64,000 bases of DNA from Gordonia sp. 'Campus' (GTDB lineage: Bacteria; Actinomycetota; Actinomycetes; Mycobacteriales; Mycobacteriaceae), in NCBI RefSeq assembly GCF_022206305.1, contig NZ_JAKOIW010000003.1, forward strand, positions 186,001 through 250,000, in the 5' to 3' direction. The notes beneath the pieces were generated by a model, which worked only from the letters and a program-made list of their open reading frames with translations, was not told where the DNA came from and did no database searches. Numbering within the stretch: position 1 is the stretch's first letter; each line of letters begins with the position of its first letter. A program made the translations under genes and the position numbers. Shown piece after piece: positions 17,261 through 25,902 of this stretch.

Positions 17261-18013
17261 GTGAAAGCGCAGACACGGGCCGGGCTGACACCCGGCGACC
17301 TGGAAGCCCTGTCCGCAGCGCTCGCGGCCGGCAAGCGAGCCACCGTCTATCTCCGCGATCCCATGCCGTCACTCGATCTTGCGGCCGGCACCTCGGCGCG
17401 GGTGGTGTCCGTCGATGGCTCCACGGTGATGGTGAGCCCCAAGGGGGTCGACGACCAGTTGCCGTTCGAGGCCGACGAGCTGTCCAGGACCCGCGCGGCG
17501 ACACCCGCCCCAGAGCCCACTACTCGGCGGCGCACACCACCCACCTCGTTGACGACCACTCGACAGACAACCGATGTGGCTCGCCCAGAGACGAGTTCAC
17601 GGCCGGAGACGAATACACCGCCGCGCACGAATCCGCCGAAAGGCAGCACGAACCCGCCGGCAGAATCGACGCAATCGGTCGAGGCCGGCCCCAAACCGGC
17701 GGCCAAGACATCGCGGCGGCCCAAGACGCCGACCGCGCCGGTGAGTGTCACTGTCACGGCCGCGGGGGAGAGCACCTGGACGGTGTCGGTGTCCCACGGT
17801 GCCAAGAAACAAGGCAAGCCAACGGAAGTGACGGCCGATCGGGTGGCACGAGCGATGCGCGAGCTAGGGGACGAGTCCGCGATGGCGGCCGTCGACAACG
17901 TCATCGAGTCCGCCCGTACGGCGGCGCAGAAGCGGATCGAAGAACTCAGCCACGAGCTGGAGGCCGCACGCGCAGCGCTCGCGCATCTCGACGGTCAGAC
18001 TGCCCAGGACTGA
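17261..18013 (+). CDS. DUF6319-like protein
   Basis: The 250-residue protein has a conserved N-terminal block (LTPGDLEALSAALAAGKRATVYLRDPMPSLDLAAG...VDGSTVMVSPKGVDDQLPFEADEL, about residues 8-75). A Thr/Pro-rich linker follows, then a C-terminal part with helix-forming sequence. I recall this N-terminal block as DUF6319 in Gordonia and relatives; function unknown. The start is taken as GTG 17261, 6 nt after GATACT and without Shine-Dalgarno; ATG 17222 and 17243 in the same frame lie inside or before the palindrome and would be upstream of the proposed transcription start. Confidence 0.65.
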   Translation: MKAQTRAGLTPGDLEALSAALAAGKRATVYLRDPMPSLDLAAGTSARVVSVDGSTVMVSPKGVDDQLPFEADELSRTRAATPAPEPTTRRRTPPTSLTTTRQTTDVARPETSSRPETNTPPRTNPPKGSTNPPAESTQSVEAGPKPAAKTSRRPKTPTAPVSVTVTAAGESTWTVSVSHGAKKQGKPTEVTADRVARAMRELGDESAMAAVDNVIESARTAAQKRIEELSHELEAARAALAHLDGQTAQD

Positions 18014-18040
18014 CGTTCGTGCCTGCGCGTCCGTTCCTGT

Positions 18041-20527
18041 CTAGCGCAGACCCAGTTCGGCGCTGTGTGCCAGCACCTCCCGGCGCGAGGTCAACCCGAG
18101 TTTCGCCAGCACAGCTGAGACGTGGTGGTCGGCGGTCTTCGACGAGATGTAGAGCCGGGTCGCGATATCCGCGTTGGAGAGACCTTGCGCCACAAGCCGG
18201 GCCACCTCCAGCTGCCTGTTGGTGAGTCCGCCCGGATTCACCCGGGTGGTGTGCCGAGGACGCTGCGGTACGACGCCGCGGCCGCTGTCGCGCAACACCG
18301 CACGTGCACGGTCGGCGGTCCCGACGGCACCGAGCCCGTCGAGCATCGTCACGCCGCGCCCGGGATCGTCGGAGTCGAACCAACTCATCGCCGAGCAGAA
18401 CGGGTCGCCAGCCTCGGACCACCACACAGCGGCATCGGCATGCCGTCCCTCGAGTGACATCTGGTGGGGTTCCGCCAACCGGACGGTGGCGGTGTCCAAA
18501 CCCAGGCGCATTCTCCAGACCGCCAGATGTCCTGCTGCCCAACTCGTTCCATCGTCGTCGCCGGTGGTGATGGCGGCCTCGACCCTGGGGTCCCGTACGC
18601 CCGTCATCCAGCTGATCTCGGCCAGCGCCGACAGGACTGCGAGGCGACGCGCAGGCTCGTCGATCTGGTCGGCGAGAGTCCATGCCTCCTCAACTCCCGT
18701 CCGGTCGAACCGGTCACCACACCGAAGGGGCACCAAGACCTTGACCAGGAGCGGCCAAAGTGTGGCGATCGGCATGCCATCGGCATCGATGACCGCCCCG
18801 GCGTCCTCGAGCGCGCCGCCCCAATGTCCACGGGTGAGCTGTAGCCGGCTGCGGACCGCGGTCTGCCAGTGACGGCAGATCTGTATGTCGCGCTCGACGG
18901 TGAAGGGCAGGGCAACATCCAGAACATGGTCGGCGTCGCGGTATCTGCCCTGCTCGACATCGAGACTGGCGACCTGGGAGTAGACGGTGGACGCCAGCTC
19001 GTCGAAACCGAGCGACCGCGCGATCTTCATGTGCTCCAGTAGCTTTGCCCGCGATGATGTGTCACCTCCGGAGAGAGCCGCAGAGTCGGAGACGACCAGA
19101 TTCCACAGCCGTAACTCCTCATCGGATGCCGCGCTCGAGTCGGCCAGGAGAGTCTTGACGTGGGTGGCGTCTCCGCGCATGAAGGCGAGAAACGCACGCT
19201 GGATCTGGGCCTGGCTGTAGACCGCGCTCGCACCTGCTCGCCGAGCGATCTCCGACGCGCGGGCGAGGTGCGATTCAGCGCTCCGACGATGCGCGCTGTA
19301 GTACTCGTACACGCCGATGGCGACGTGCGCCGTCGCCATCCCGGTGTCGTCGCCCAGCTCGGTCCACAGCGGGAAGGTCGCGTCGACACTGGCGATTGCA
19401 TCGCGTAGCCGACTGACCATGTACTGCTCGTTGGCCAACGCGAGTAACAACTCGGCACGCTCGCGCGGAGACGCGCTGTACTGGTTGCGTTTCGCGATCT
19501 CGTAGTAGGCGACGGCCTCGGTGTGCGCACCGCCGCGGATCGCGTCCTCCGCGGCGGCAAGTGCATGTCGCACGGCACGGTCGGCATCACGAGCAGCCAC
19601 CGCGTGATGCGTCAGGACCGACGGATGGACGGCGCCCAGTTCCTCCAGCGCATCGAGCAGGCGTACGTGGAGACGAACGACGCCGCCTGGCGGAATCGTG
19701 GATTCGATGGCGCGCCGGGCCAATTCATGACGGAACGCAACACCGTCGACCCCCCACTCCAACAACCCCGTCTCGACGAGCCGCTGCACGGTCGCGTAGT
19801 CGATGTGGAGAGCGTGCAGGGCGGTGTCGGCGACGCCGTCCGGCGACGCGGCGAGGACCTGAAGCGCCTCGAAGTCCGCGGCACTGACCTTCGTCGTCCG
19901 GGCGAGTACCGCGTCACGTACCGACGACGGAATCGGAAGTGCGGGTTCCCGGGCGACCTCGGTCGCGAAGTAGGGGTTGCCGCCGGTGGCCGCGTGCACG
20001 CGCTCGGGGTCGAGGCCGGTTCCCTCGACCAGGTCGGCAATGGCCTCGAGACTCAGCGGCGGCAGTTCGATGCGACCGACCTCCTCGGCGAGCAGCGTGC
20101 GCGCCGGCGCCTGAGGCTCGAGTTCCCGGTGGGTGAGGAGCAGGACCATCGGGATGGACTCGATGCGCCGACACAAGAAGCGCAGCACATCGCACGACGC
20201 GGCGTCGGCCCAGTGGAGATCCTCGACGACAAGGAGGGTCGGCTCCGAGCGCAACTGAGTGAACGCGACCTCACACACCTCGGCGAGCATCGTGGGTTCG
20301 CGCGCCAGTCCCAGGTCTTTGATGGGCCCCAGTGGCCGGGGGATGTCGAGTGGGTCGCATCGGACGTGCAAGACCCGTACTCCGGACGCGGCCTCACACA
20401 CCCGTCCGACCAAGGCGGTCTTGCCGGCGCCGCTCTCGCCCGAAATGGAGAATGCCGCTCCCTCCGGCAGGCGGGAGAATGCCGCGGTGATCTGCGACAA
20501 CTGCTCCGCCCTCTCCAACAAGCGCAC
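18041..20527 (-). CDS. LAL-type LuxR-family ATPase regulator
   Basis: 828 residues. The N-terminal AAA/STAND ATPase has Walker A GESGAGKT and Walker B LLVVEDLHWAD. The middle contains helical repeats, and the C-terminus is a LuxR helix-turn-helix (LTNRQLEVARLVAQGLSNADIATRLYISSKTADHHVSAVLAKLG). Such large regulators sense a small molecule or protein and activate transcription. I set the start at GTG 20527 because TACACT lies exactly 6 nt upstream (leaderless) and the ATPase domain begins immediately; the frame stays open to 20641. It is divergent from the methyltransferase gene. Confidence 0.87.
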   Translation of the reverse strand: MRLLERAEQLSQITAAFSRLPEGAAFSISGESGAGKTALVGRVCEAASGVRVLHVRCDPLDIPRPLGPIKDLGLAREPTMLAEVCEVAFTQLRSEPTLLVVEDLHWADAASCDVLRFLCRRIESIPMVLLLTHRELEPQAPARTLLAEEVGRIELPPLSLEAIADLVEGTGLDPERVHAATGGNPYFATEVAREPALPIPSSVRDAVLARTTKVSAADFEALQVLAASPDGVADTALHALHIDYATVQRLVETGLLEWGVDGVAFRHELARRAIESTIPPGGVVRLHVRLLDALEELGAVHPSVLTHHAVAARDADRAVRHALAAAEDAIRGGAHTEAVAYYEIAKRNQYSASPRERAELLLALANEQYMVSRLRDAIASVDATFPLWTELGDDTGMATAHVAIGVYEYYSAHRRSAESHLARASEIARRAGASAVYSQAQIQRAFLAFMRGDATHVKTLLADSSAASDEELRLWNLVVSDSAALSGGDTSSRAKLLEHMKIARSLGFDELASTVYSQVASLDVEQGRYRDADHVLDVALPFTVERDIQICRHWQTAVRSRLQLTRGHWGGALEDAGAVIDADGMPIATLWPLLVKVLVPLRCGDRFDRTGVEEAWTLADQIDEPARRLAVLSALAEISWMTGVRDPRVEAAITTGDDDGTSWAAGHLAVWRMRLGLDTATVRLAEPHQMSLEGRHADAAVWWSEAGDPFCSAMSWFDSDDPGRGVTMLDGLGAVGTADRARAVLRDSGRGVVPQRPRHTTRVNPGGLTNRQLEVARLVAQGLSNADIATRLYISSKTADHHVSAVLAKLGLTSRREVLAHSAELGLR

Positions 20528-20533
20528 CGTCCG

Positions 20534-20539
20534 AGTGTA
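20534..20539 (-). promoter_or_regulatory. -10 element of the LAL regulator
   Basis: On the minus strand TACACT is followed by 6 nt and then GTG 20527; no Shine-Dalgarno is present. Confidence 0.5.
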
Positions 20540-20721
20540 GGCCGCCCAGCCGTTGCATAGGTGTTTCTGCTCATGCGTTCGGAGGACCCATGCGGCGAAA
20601 GATGGGAGGTCCTCACCGATGCCCTCCCCATGCCCTGTCACCGACTGTGGATACGAGCCGGTGATCGAGACCGGCCAGGGACGACACCCGGTCGTTCCTC
20701 ACCAGAGAACGGAAAAATCCC

Positions 20722-21540
20722 ATGACGACATCCATCACCCCGGACCTCGTCTCGCTGCGTGCCAAGCAGCAGATGGTGTGGAGCAGCGGCGACTACAACC
20801 GCATCGCGGCACTGACCGTTCCGGTCAACGAGGCGACGGTCGCCGCGGCCTCGATCATTCCCGGCGAGCGTGTGCTCGACGTCGCGACCGGTACGGGACA
20901 TTCGGCACTCGCCGCGGCCCGCCAGGGAGCGGTGGTGACCGCCATCGACTACGTGCCCGCCCTACTCGACATAGCCCGCCACCGAGCCGACGCCGAGCAC
21001 CTCGACGTGGACTACGTCGAGGCTCCGGCCGAGATCCTGCCGTTCGGCAACGCGGCGTTCGACGTCGGCATCTCGACCATCGGCATCATGTTCGCGGCCG
21101 ACCACGAACAGGCCGCGCGTGAACTCGCGCGTGTTGTCCGCCCGGACGGTCGGATCGTGGTCACGAGCTGGACCGCGGACGGCTTCGTCGGCGGAATGCT
21201 CGCGACCGTCGGCAAGCACGTGACTCCGCCGCCCGGCGCTCGGCCCGCCACTCGCTGGGGCGACCAGGCCTACGTCGCGGAGCTGTTCGGCAACCGCGTC
21301 GAATCCGTCGGTTCGAGGACCGGGACGTTGACCGTTCGGTTCGTCGACGCAGCCGCATTCGCCGACCTGTTCCTGGGCTACTACGGACCCACCTTCTCCG
21401 CGGCGTCGAAGCTCGACGACGACGGCAGGACAGCGCTCCGTGCCGACCTGATCGCGCTCGCGCAGTCGCACCAGCGATCGGTCACCGGCGGGATCGCACT
21501 GGACTGGGAGTATCGCGTGGTCGAAGGGGTGCGGGCATGA
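20722..21540 (+). CDS. Class I SAM-dependent methyltransferase
   Basis: 272 residues with Rossmann-type methyltransferase motifs: VLDVATGTGHSALAAARQGA (motif I), AIDYVPALLDIAR (motif II), an acidic motif near FDVGISTIGIMF and LARVVRPDGRIVVTSWT. It resembles UbiE/MenG-like enzymes acting on small molecules, but the acceptor is unknown. ATG 20722 has GGAAA about 8 nt upstream. It is divergent from the LAL regulator and may be under its control. A long hairpin follows. Confidence 0.85.
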   Translation: MTTSITPDLVSLRAKQQMVWSSGDYNRIAALTVPVNEATVAAASIIPGERVLDVATGTGHSALAAARQGAVVTAIDYVPALLDIARHRADAEHLDVDYVEAPAEILPFGNAAFDVGISTIGIMFAADHEQAARELARVVRPDGRIVVTSWTADGFVGGMLATVGKHVTPPPGARPATRWGDQAYVAELFGNRVESVGSRTGTLTVRFVDAAAFADLFLGYYGPTFSAASKLDDDGRTALRADLIALAQSHQRSVTGGIALDWEYRVVEGVRA

Positions 21541-21608
21541 ACCGGAAGAGTCGCATACACGCACCCACATCGACCGGCTGAGCGTGCGGAGACGGGTTGC
21601 CGCAACGC

Positions 21609-21662
21609 TCAACCGGGCGCTCGACGAGACGGTGTCCGGGGTCTCGTCGAGCGCCCGGTTGA
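21609..21662. terminator. Long perfect hairpin between convergent genes
   Basis: 22-bp perfectly complementary GC-rich arms (21609-21630 and 21641-21662) with a 10-nt loop, between the converging methyltransferase and zinc-ribbon genes. It should terminate transcription from both sides. Confidence 0.8.
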
Positions 21663-21721
21663 TTCCGGTCGCGGAGTCGCTCACTGCCTTTCGGATCACA
21701 ACGGTCCTGGCACGTGAAGTG

Positions 21722-22348
21722 TCAGGCCGGCTCCAGGGCCCGCTTGGCCTTTTCCAGTGCGGCGAGCGTACGCAGAACCGAATCGCGCCTGGCGGTCAGG
21801 TCGGACACCTTGGCCTTGCCGCTCAGTCCGGAGTCCGCCCGCGCGACTGCCAGCCGTTCCTCGATCTCGGCGAGCTGCACGAGTAAGGACTGGGCACGCT
21901 TGAGGAGTTCCTCGCGGCCGGGTCGGGAGACGTCCGCCGACCGGGCGCTTCCGGACCCGACATTCTTGGCTTCGAGGGCCGTCGCTTTCCTGTCCGCCGC
22001 TGTGGTGGTCGATGCGGATCGTGCGCTGCCACGCTGCTTTGACCGCGCGCGCTGCGGGGGCTGTGCGCGGGTCCGATTCAGCTCTGCTCTGGCATCACGA
22101 GCCGCCACCCGGTGTTCGCGTTCGTCGTCGTCGTCGGATGTCAGAGACGCGCCTATGGGTCGCAGACCATAGAACCCCACGAACTCGCGGGCGGCCGAGA
22201 TGGCCTGTTCTGCGTCGCGGCAACGCCCGCACCGCGGTTCGCCGCGGAGTTCTGCGATGTCGTCGCTGGATGAGCACCACACGCAGGCGCGGGCAGTGTG
22301 GTCGGTCACGATGGCATCGGCAGCAGCGAGATTCACGGGTGAAAACAC
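21722..22348 (-). CDS. Zinc-ribbon plus coiled-coil protein of unknown function
   Basis: About 208 residues. An N-terminal zinc ribbon (ACVWC...PRCGRC) is followed by a short conserved segment (EQAISAAREFVGFYGLRPIG), a basic Arg/Ser/Thr-rich linker and a C-terminal Leu/Glu-rich region that reads as a coiled coil (LLKRAQSLLVQLAEIEERLAVARADSGL). I chose GTG 22348; GTG 22336 is equally possible and neither has a strong ribosome site. A nucleic-acid-binding role is plausible but not shown. Confidence 0.65.
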   Translation of the reverse strand: MFSPVNLAAADAIVTDHTARACVWCSSSDDIAELRGEPRCGRCRDAEQAISAAREFVGFYGLRPIGASLTSDDDDEREHRVAARDARAELNRTRAQPPQRARSKQRGSARSASTTTAADRKATALEAKNVGSGSARSADVSRPGREELLKRAQSLLVQLAEIEERLAVARADSGLSGKAKVSDLTARRDSVLRTLAALEKAKRALEPA

Positions 22349-22555
22349 TACGACACAACGTCTTTCATACTGCGACCGGGTTCCATACCGCAGCTTCGAG
22401 GCGGGACTTGCATCGATTGTTCCCACGTGGGACCGCTTTTCCGCCCCCGGCGGGCGGGGGGCGCGTTCGGTCGCGCATGCCTTCGTCACGATGTGGCGCG
22501 GGCAGACATCACGTGCTGGTGGAATCATTCCGTCGAGCCACCCGTTGGTGCCACC

Positions 22556-23497
22556 ATGCGAGCAATCACTTATGACCGCTTCGGCGGTGCCGATGTCCTG
22601 AAGCTGACTGACCTCCCCACGCCGAAGGTGGGTCCCGACTCCGTGCTCATCCGAGTACGCGCTTCCAGTGTGAATCCGGTGGACTGGAAGGTGCGAGAGG
22701 GCTATCTCGCCGAGATCATGGACACCGTCTTCCCCGTGATCCCGGGCTGGGACGTCGCCGGGGTGGTCGAGCAGGTCGGTCTGGACACACCGGAGTTCCA
22801 GGTCGGCGACGAAGTGTTCGGCTATGTCCGGAAAGACGTGGTCGGTGGGGAAGTGGCGGGCGGTACGTTCGCCGAGTTGGTCGCCGCCCCGGTACGCACG
22901 GTCGCACGCAAGCCGGCCAGCTGGTCGTTCGAAGAGGCTGCGGCCGCTCCGCTCGCCGGACTGACGGCCTACCAGACCATTCGACGGGCAGGCGTGCAGT
23001 CAGGGCACACGGTCCTGGTTCATGCCGCTGCAGGTGGCGTCGGATCCTTTGCGGTCCAGATCGCGCGATCTCTGGGTGCACGAGTGATCGGGACCGCGTC
23101 GGAGACCAACCACGACTACCTCCGAAGCCTCGGCGCCGAGCCGATCACCTACGGCGACGGGGTGGGCGCCCGCGTTCGCGCACTCGCGCCCGAGGGCGTC
23201 GACGTCGTCCTCGACTATGTCGGTGGTGACGCACTCGACTCGGTGACCGAAGTGCTGCGCGAAGGCGGCACGGTCGCATCCATCACCGATGCCCGGGCCC
23301 GCGACGAGTTCGGGGGACACTACGTCTGGGTGCGACCCGACTCCGCAGACCTCGCCGAACTCGCCCGGCTGGGTGACACCGGCGAGCTCAAGCCGGAGAT
23401 CGCCGAGGTGTTCGACCTCGCTGACGCCGCGGGCGCCCACGAGCGCAGCGAGTCCGGCCACGTGCGCGGCAAGGTGGTCGTACGCGTGTCCGCGTAA
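22556..23497 (+). CDS. NADP-dependent quinone oxidoreductase-type MDR
   Basis: 313 residues of the zinc-free quinone oxidoreductase branch of the medium-chain dehydrogenases: RASSVNPVDWKVREG, GWDVAGVVEQVG, AGLTAYQTI and the NADPH motif AAAGGVGSFAVQIA. It lacks zinc-ligand cysteines. It should reduce quinones or enones with NADPH. ATG 22556 gives the conserved MRAITYDRFGGADVL start. The photolyase gene begins 10 bp after its stop. Confidence 0.88.
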   Translation: MRAITYDRFGGADVLKLTDLPTPKVGPDSVLIRVRASSVNPVDWKVREGYLAEIMDTVFPVIPGWDVAGVVEQVGLDTPEFQVGDEVFGYVRKDVVGGEVAGGTFAELVAAPVRTVARKPASWSFEEAAAAPLAGLTAYQTIRRAGVQSGHTVLVHAAAGGVGSFAVQIARSLGARVIGTASETNHDYLRSLGAEPITYGDGVGARVRALAPEGVDVVLDYVGGDALDSVTEVLREGGTVASITDARARDEFGGHYVWVRPDSADLAELARLGDTGELKPEIAEVFDLADAAGAHERSESGHVRGKVVVRVSA

Positions 23498-23500
23498 CCT
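23495..23500 (+). promoter_or_regulatory. Possible -10 of the photolyase gene
   Basis: TAACCT is 6 nt before GTG 23507, which lacks a Shine-Dalgarno. It overlaps the TAA of the preceding gene, so read-through from that gene is also possible. Confidence 0.35.
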
Positions 23501-23506
23501 GAAACA

Positions 23507-24991
23507 GTGTCTGCACGCCCAGCCCCGCTGTGGCTCTTCGCCGACCAATTGGGGCCGCACATCCATTCGTCGGACAAGAACATCGACCGGGACATCGTTC
23601 TGATCGAATCGGCCGCCGCACTGCACCGGCGAGCCGGACACCGGCAGAAAGCACACCTGCTGTTGTCCGGCATGCGGCACCTGGCGGACGAGCTCGGCGA
23701 TCGGGCCCGATATGTGCGCGGAGTCGGATACCGCGACGTGTTGCAGGAACTGCCTGGCCCGGTTGCTGTTCATGAACCCACGTCGCGGGCTGCGCACGAC
23801 TTCGTTCATCGCCTCCACGAGGAGGGTCTCGTCAGCGAGATACTGCCCAACCCGTCGTTCGCGTTGTCGCGCGACGAGTTCGCGCAGTGGGCCGGGGAAC
23901 ACTCGACATTCCGTATGGAAGCGTTCTACCGCCGGCAGCGCACGCGCTTCGACGTGCTGATGGACGGGGACCAGCCGGCGGGCGGAACCTGGAACTACGA
24001 CCATGAGAATCGCGAGCCTCCGCCGAAACAGCGCACGCTCGGCGTCGACGACCCGTGGTGGCCCGAAGAGGACGCGATCGACGACGCGGTCCGCGCTGAC
24101 CTCGATTCGATGGATGTCCCGTGGTCGGGCGTCGATGGGCCGAGACTCTTTGCAGTGACCGCCGACGAAGCGGGCCATGCACTCCGGACATTCATCGACC
24201 ATCGGCTTGCGACCTTCGGCCCGTACGAAGATGCGATCATGGCCGACGACTGGACGATGTCGCATTCCCTTCTGTCCGTGCCGCTCAACCTGTCACTGCT
24301 GGATCCGCTGGACGTCGTCCACGCCGCCGAGCAGGCCGCCCGCGAGGACCAGGTGAGCCTCGCCAGCGCGGAAGGGTTCATCAGACAGATCTTGGGATGG
24401 CGAGAGTACGTCTGGCATCTGTACTGGCACTTCGAATCTGACTACGTGACCAACAACAGGCTCGACGCGACCGCACCGCTGCCAGAGTGGTTCCGTGACC
24501 TCGACGCGGACGCCGTGACCGCCAGATGTCTCTCCGACGCCTTGTCGGGTGTCCGCAATCGCGGATGGGTGCACCACATCCCGCGTCTGATGGTCCTGGG
24601 AAGCCATGCGCTGCAACGGGGTTACGATCCACGAGAGCTCACGGCGTGGTTCACCGCCAACTTCGTCGACGGTTATGAGTGGGTCATGCCGGTGAATGTC
24701 GTCGGCATGAGCCAGCACGCAGACGGCGGACTGATGGCCACGAAGCCGTACACCTCCGGTGGCGCCTACATCAACAAGATGTCGAACCATTGCGGTGACT
24801 GCGAATTCGATCCCAAGAAGCGACTCGGCGACGACGCCTGTCCGTTCACCGCGGGCTACTGGTCCTTCACCCATAAGCATCAGGACCGCCTTGCGAGAAA
24901 CAATCGAACTCGCAGACAAGTCTCGAACATGAACCGGCTCAACGACCTCGAGGCAGTTCTCGAACAAGAACGTGAGCGCGAACGGTTCTGA
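23507..24991 (+). CDS. [4Fe-4S] bacterial (6-4) photolyase/cryptochrome
   Basis: 494 residues of the deoxyribodipyrimidine photolyase-related (FeS-BCP) family, starting APLWLFADQLG. Cysteines C341, C429, C432 and C445 keep the spacing of the cluster ligands in Agrobacterium PhrB (C350, C438, C441, C454), each offset by nine. NPLLxx-type FAD-domain motifs include GGAYINKMSNHC and FTHKHQDRLARN. Known members repair (6-4) UV photoproducts using FAD, a lumazine antenna and the cluster. The GTG start has no ribosome site but has TAACCT 6 nt upstream. Confidence 0.9.
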   Translation: MSARPAPLWLFADQLGPHIHSSDKNIDRDIVLIESAAALHRRAGHRQKAHLLLSGMRHLADELGDRARYVRGVGYRDVLQELPGPVAVHEPTSRAAHDFVHRLHEEGLVSEILPNPSFALSRDEFAQWAGEHSTFRMEAFYRRQRTRFDVLMDGDQPAGGTWNYDHENREPPPKQRTLGVDDPWWPEEDAIDDAVRADLDSMDVPWSGVDGPRLFAVTADEAGHALRTFIDHRLATFGPYEDAIMADDWTMSHSLLSVPLNLSLLDPLDVVHAAEQAAREDQVSLASAEGFIRQILGWREYVWHLYWHFESDYVTNNRLDATAPLPEWFRDLDADAVTARCLSDALSGVRNRGWVHHIPRLMVLGSHALQRGYDPRELTAWFTANFVDGYEWVMPVNVVGMSQHADGGLMATKPYTSGGAYINKMSNHCGDCEFDPKKRLGDDACPFTAGYWSFTHKHQDRLARNNRTRRQVSNMNRLNDLEAVLEQERERERF

Positions 24992-25021
24992 GGGCGAGCC
25001 TGTACGTCCCAACCCTGGCCT

Positions 25022-25047
25022 TCGAATCGTCACACGTGACGATTCGA
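25022..25047. promoter_or_regulatory. 26-bp inverted repeat after the photolyase gene
   Basis: 12-bp arms (TCGAATCGTCAC / GTGACGATTCGA) flank a two-base AC centre. It could be the photolyase terminator, as it lies 30 bp after the stop, or an operator for the DDN-like gene 137 bp downstream. The two-base centre resembles the palindrome at 17226-17259. Confidence 0.5.
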
Positions 25048-25183
25048 CCAGTATGAAGGTGTAGCGGACGCGGCGTAGTGACGGCGAACTCGATGCCTTT
25101 GTCTTTTGTTTGTAACGCGGACAGTTTGTCTCAGCCATCGAATCAGGACCGTATCTGTCCTATCTCCGAGGCACACTCAAGCC

Positions 25184-25696
25184 ATGAGTGGAACAGAATC
25201 GATTGCAGGGCAACCCGACCAGAGCAGTATCACCGACTACGACGATCCGAACGCGCCGTGGAACCAGGCGTGGGACGAAGAGGCAGGCATTGCGAACTGG
25301 AACGACGATGTGATCAAGGAGTTCCGGGAGAACTCAGGCAAGGTGGGCGGCGCTTACGCGGGCGTGGATCTCATCTTGCTCACCACCACGGGAGCCAAGA
25401 GCGGAAAGCCGCACACGACTCCACTGGGACCGTGTTACCGAGGCGACTCGATGTACGTGAGCTCGTTTATCGAGGACAAATACCCGGCATGGTGGTACAA
25501 CGTCAAGGCAAATCCGCAGGTCACCATCGAGTTCCGGGGCGAAACTCACGAGGGCACAGGCAGGGTGCTCGAGGGCGCCGACTACGACGAGTTCGCCGCC
25601 TGGGTGCTGGCCAACAACCAACTGCTGGCGGACTTCCAGTCCAAAATAGACCGCCCAATCCCGCTGGTCTTGCTCACCATCGGCGACGAGGACTGA
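25184..25696 (+). CDS. Deazaflavin-dependent nitroreductase (DDN) family protein
   Basis: 170 residues with the DDN-family pattern: LILLTTTGAKSGKPHTTPLGP, YPAWWYNVKANPQVTIE and LLADFQSKIDRPIPLVLL. The family includes F420H2-dependent reductases that act on quinones and nitroimidazoles at the membrane. ATG 25184 has only a distant GAGG, but CACACT lies 6 nt upstream, a weaker variant of the leaderless -10 seen elsewhere here. The frame continues upstream without family similarity. Confidence 0.85.
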   Translation: MSGTESIAGQPDQSSITDYDDPNAPWNQAWDEEAGIANWNDDVIKEFRENSGKVGGAYAGVDLILLTTTGAKSGKPHTTPLGPCYRGDSMYVSSFIEDKYPAWWYNVKANPQVTIEFRGETHEGTGRVLEGADYDEFAAWVLANNQLLADFQSKIDRPIPLVLLTIGDED

Positions 25697-25890
25697 GCGC
25701 TCGCTGGATATCTCTGCGGAGCCGACAACACCGCACGGTCAGCGCGTGCCGTTGGAGGACGTGCGCTCACGTGACAGGCGGCCGATCGACGATGTGCCGA
25801 TAAGATACATTATGTCAAGTAAACGACTGCATAATCCATCTGATGCAACTTAGGACGCGGCGGTGTCGGTCTCGCGATGAGCACGGCCAC

Positions 25891-25896
25891 TAGACT
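25891..25896 (+). promoter_or_regulatory. -10 element of the cyclase gene
   Basis: TAGACT is followed by 6 nt and GTG 25903, with no Shine-Dalgarno; fits a leaderless transcript. Confidence 0.55.
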
Positions 25897-25902
25897 CAAG
25901 GC

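Noticed and set aside
23000-24265. 421-codon minus-strand frame
   Set aside because: Lies opposite the quinone oxidoreductase and photolyase, has random composition, and is a shadow of high-GC third-position bias.
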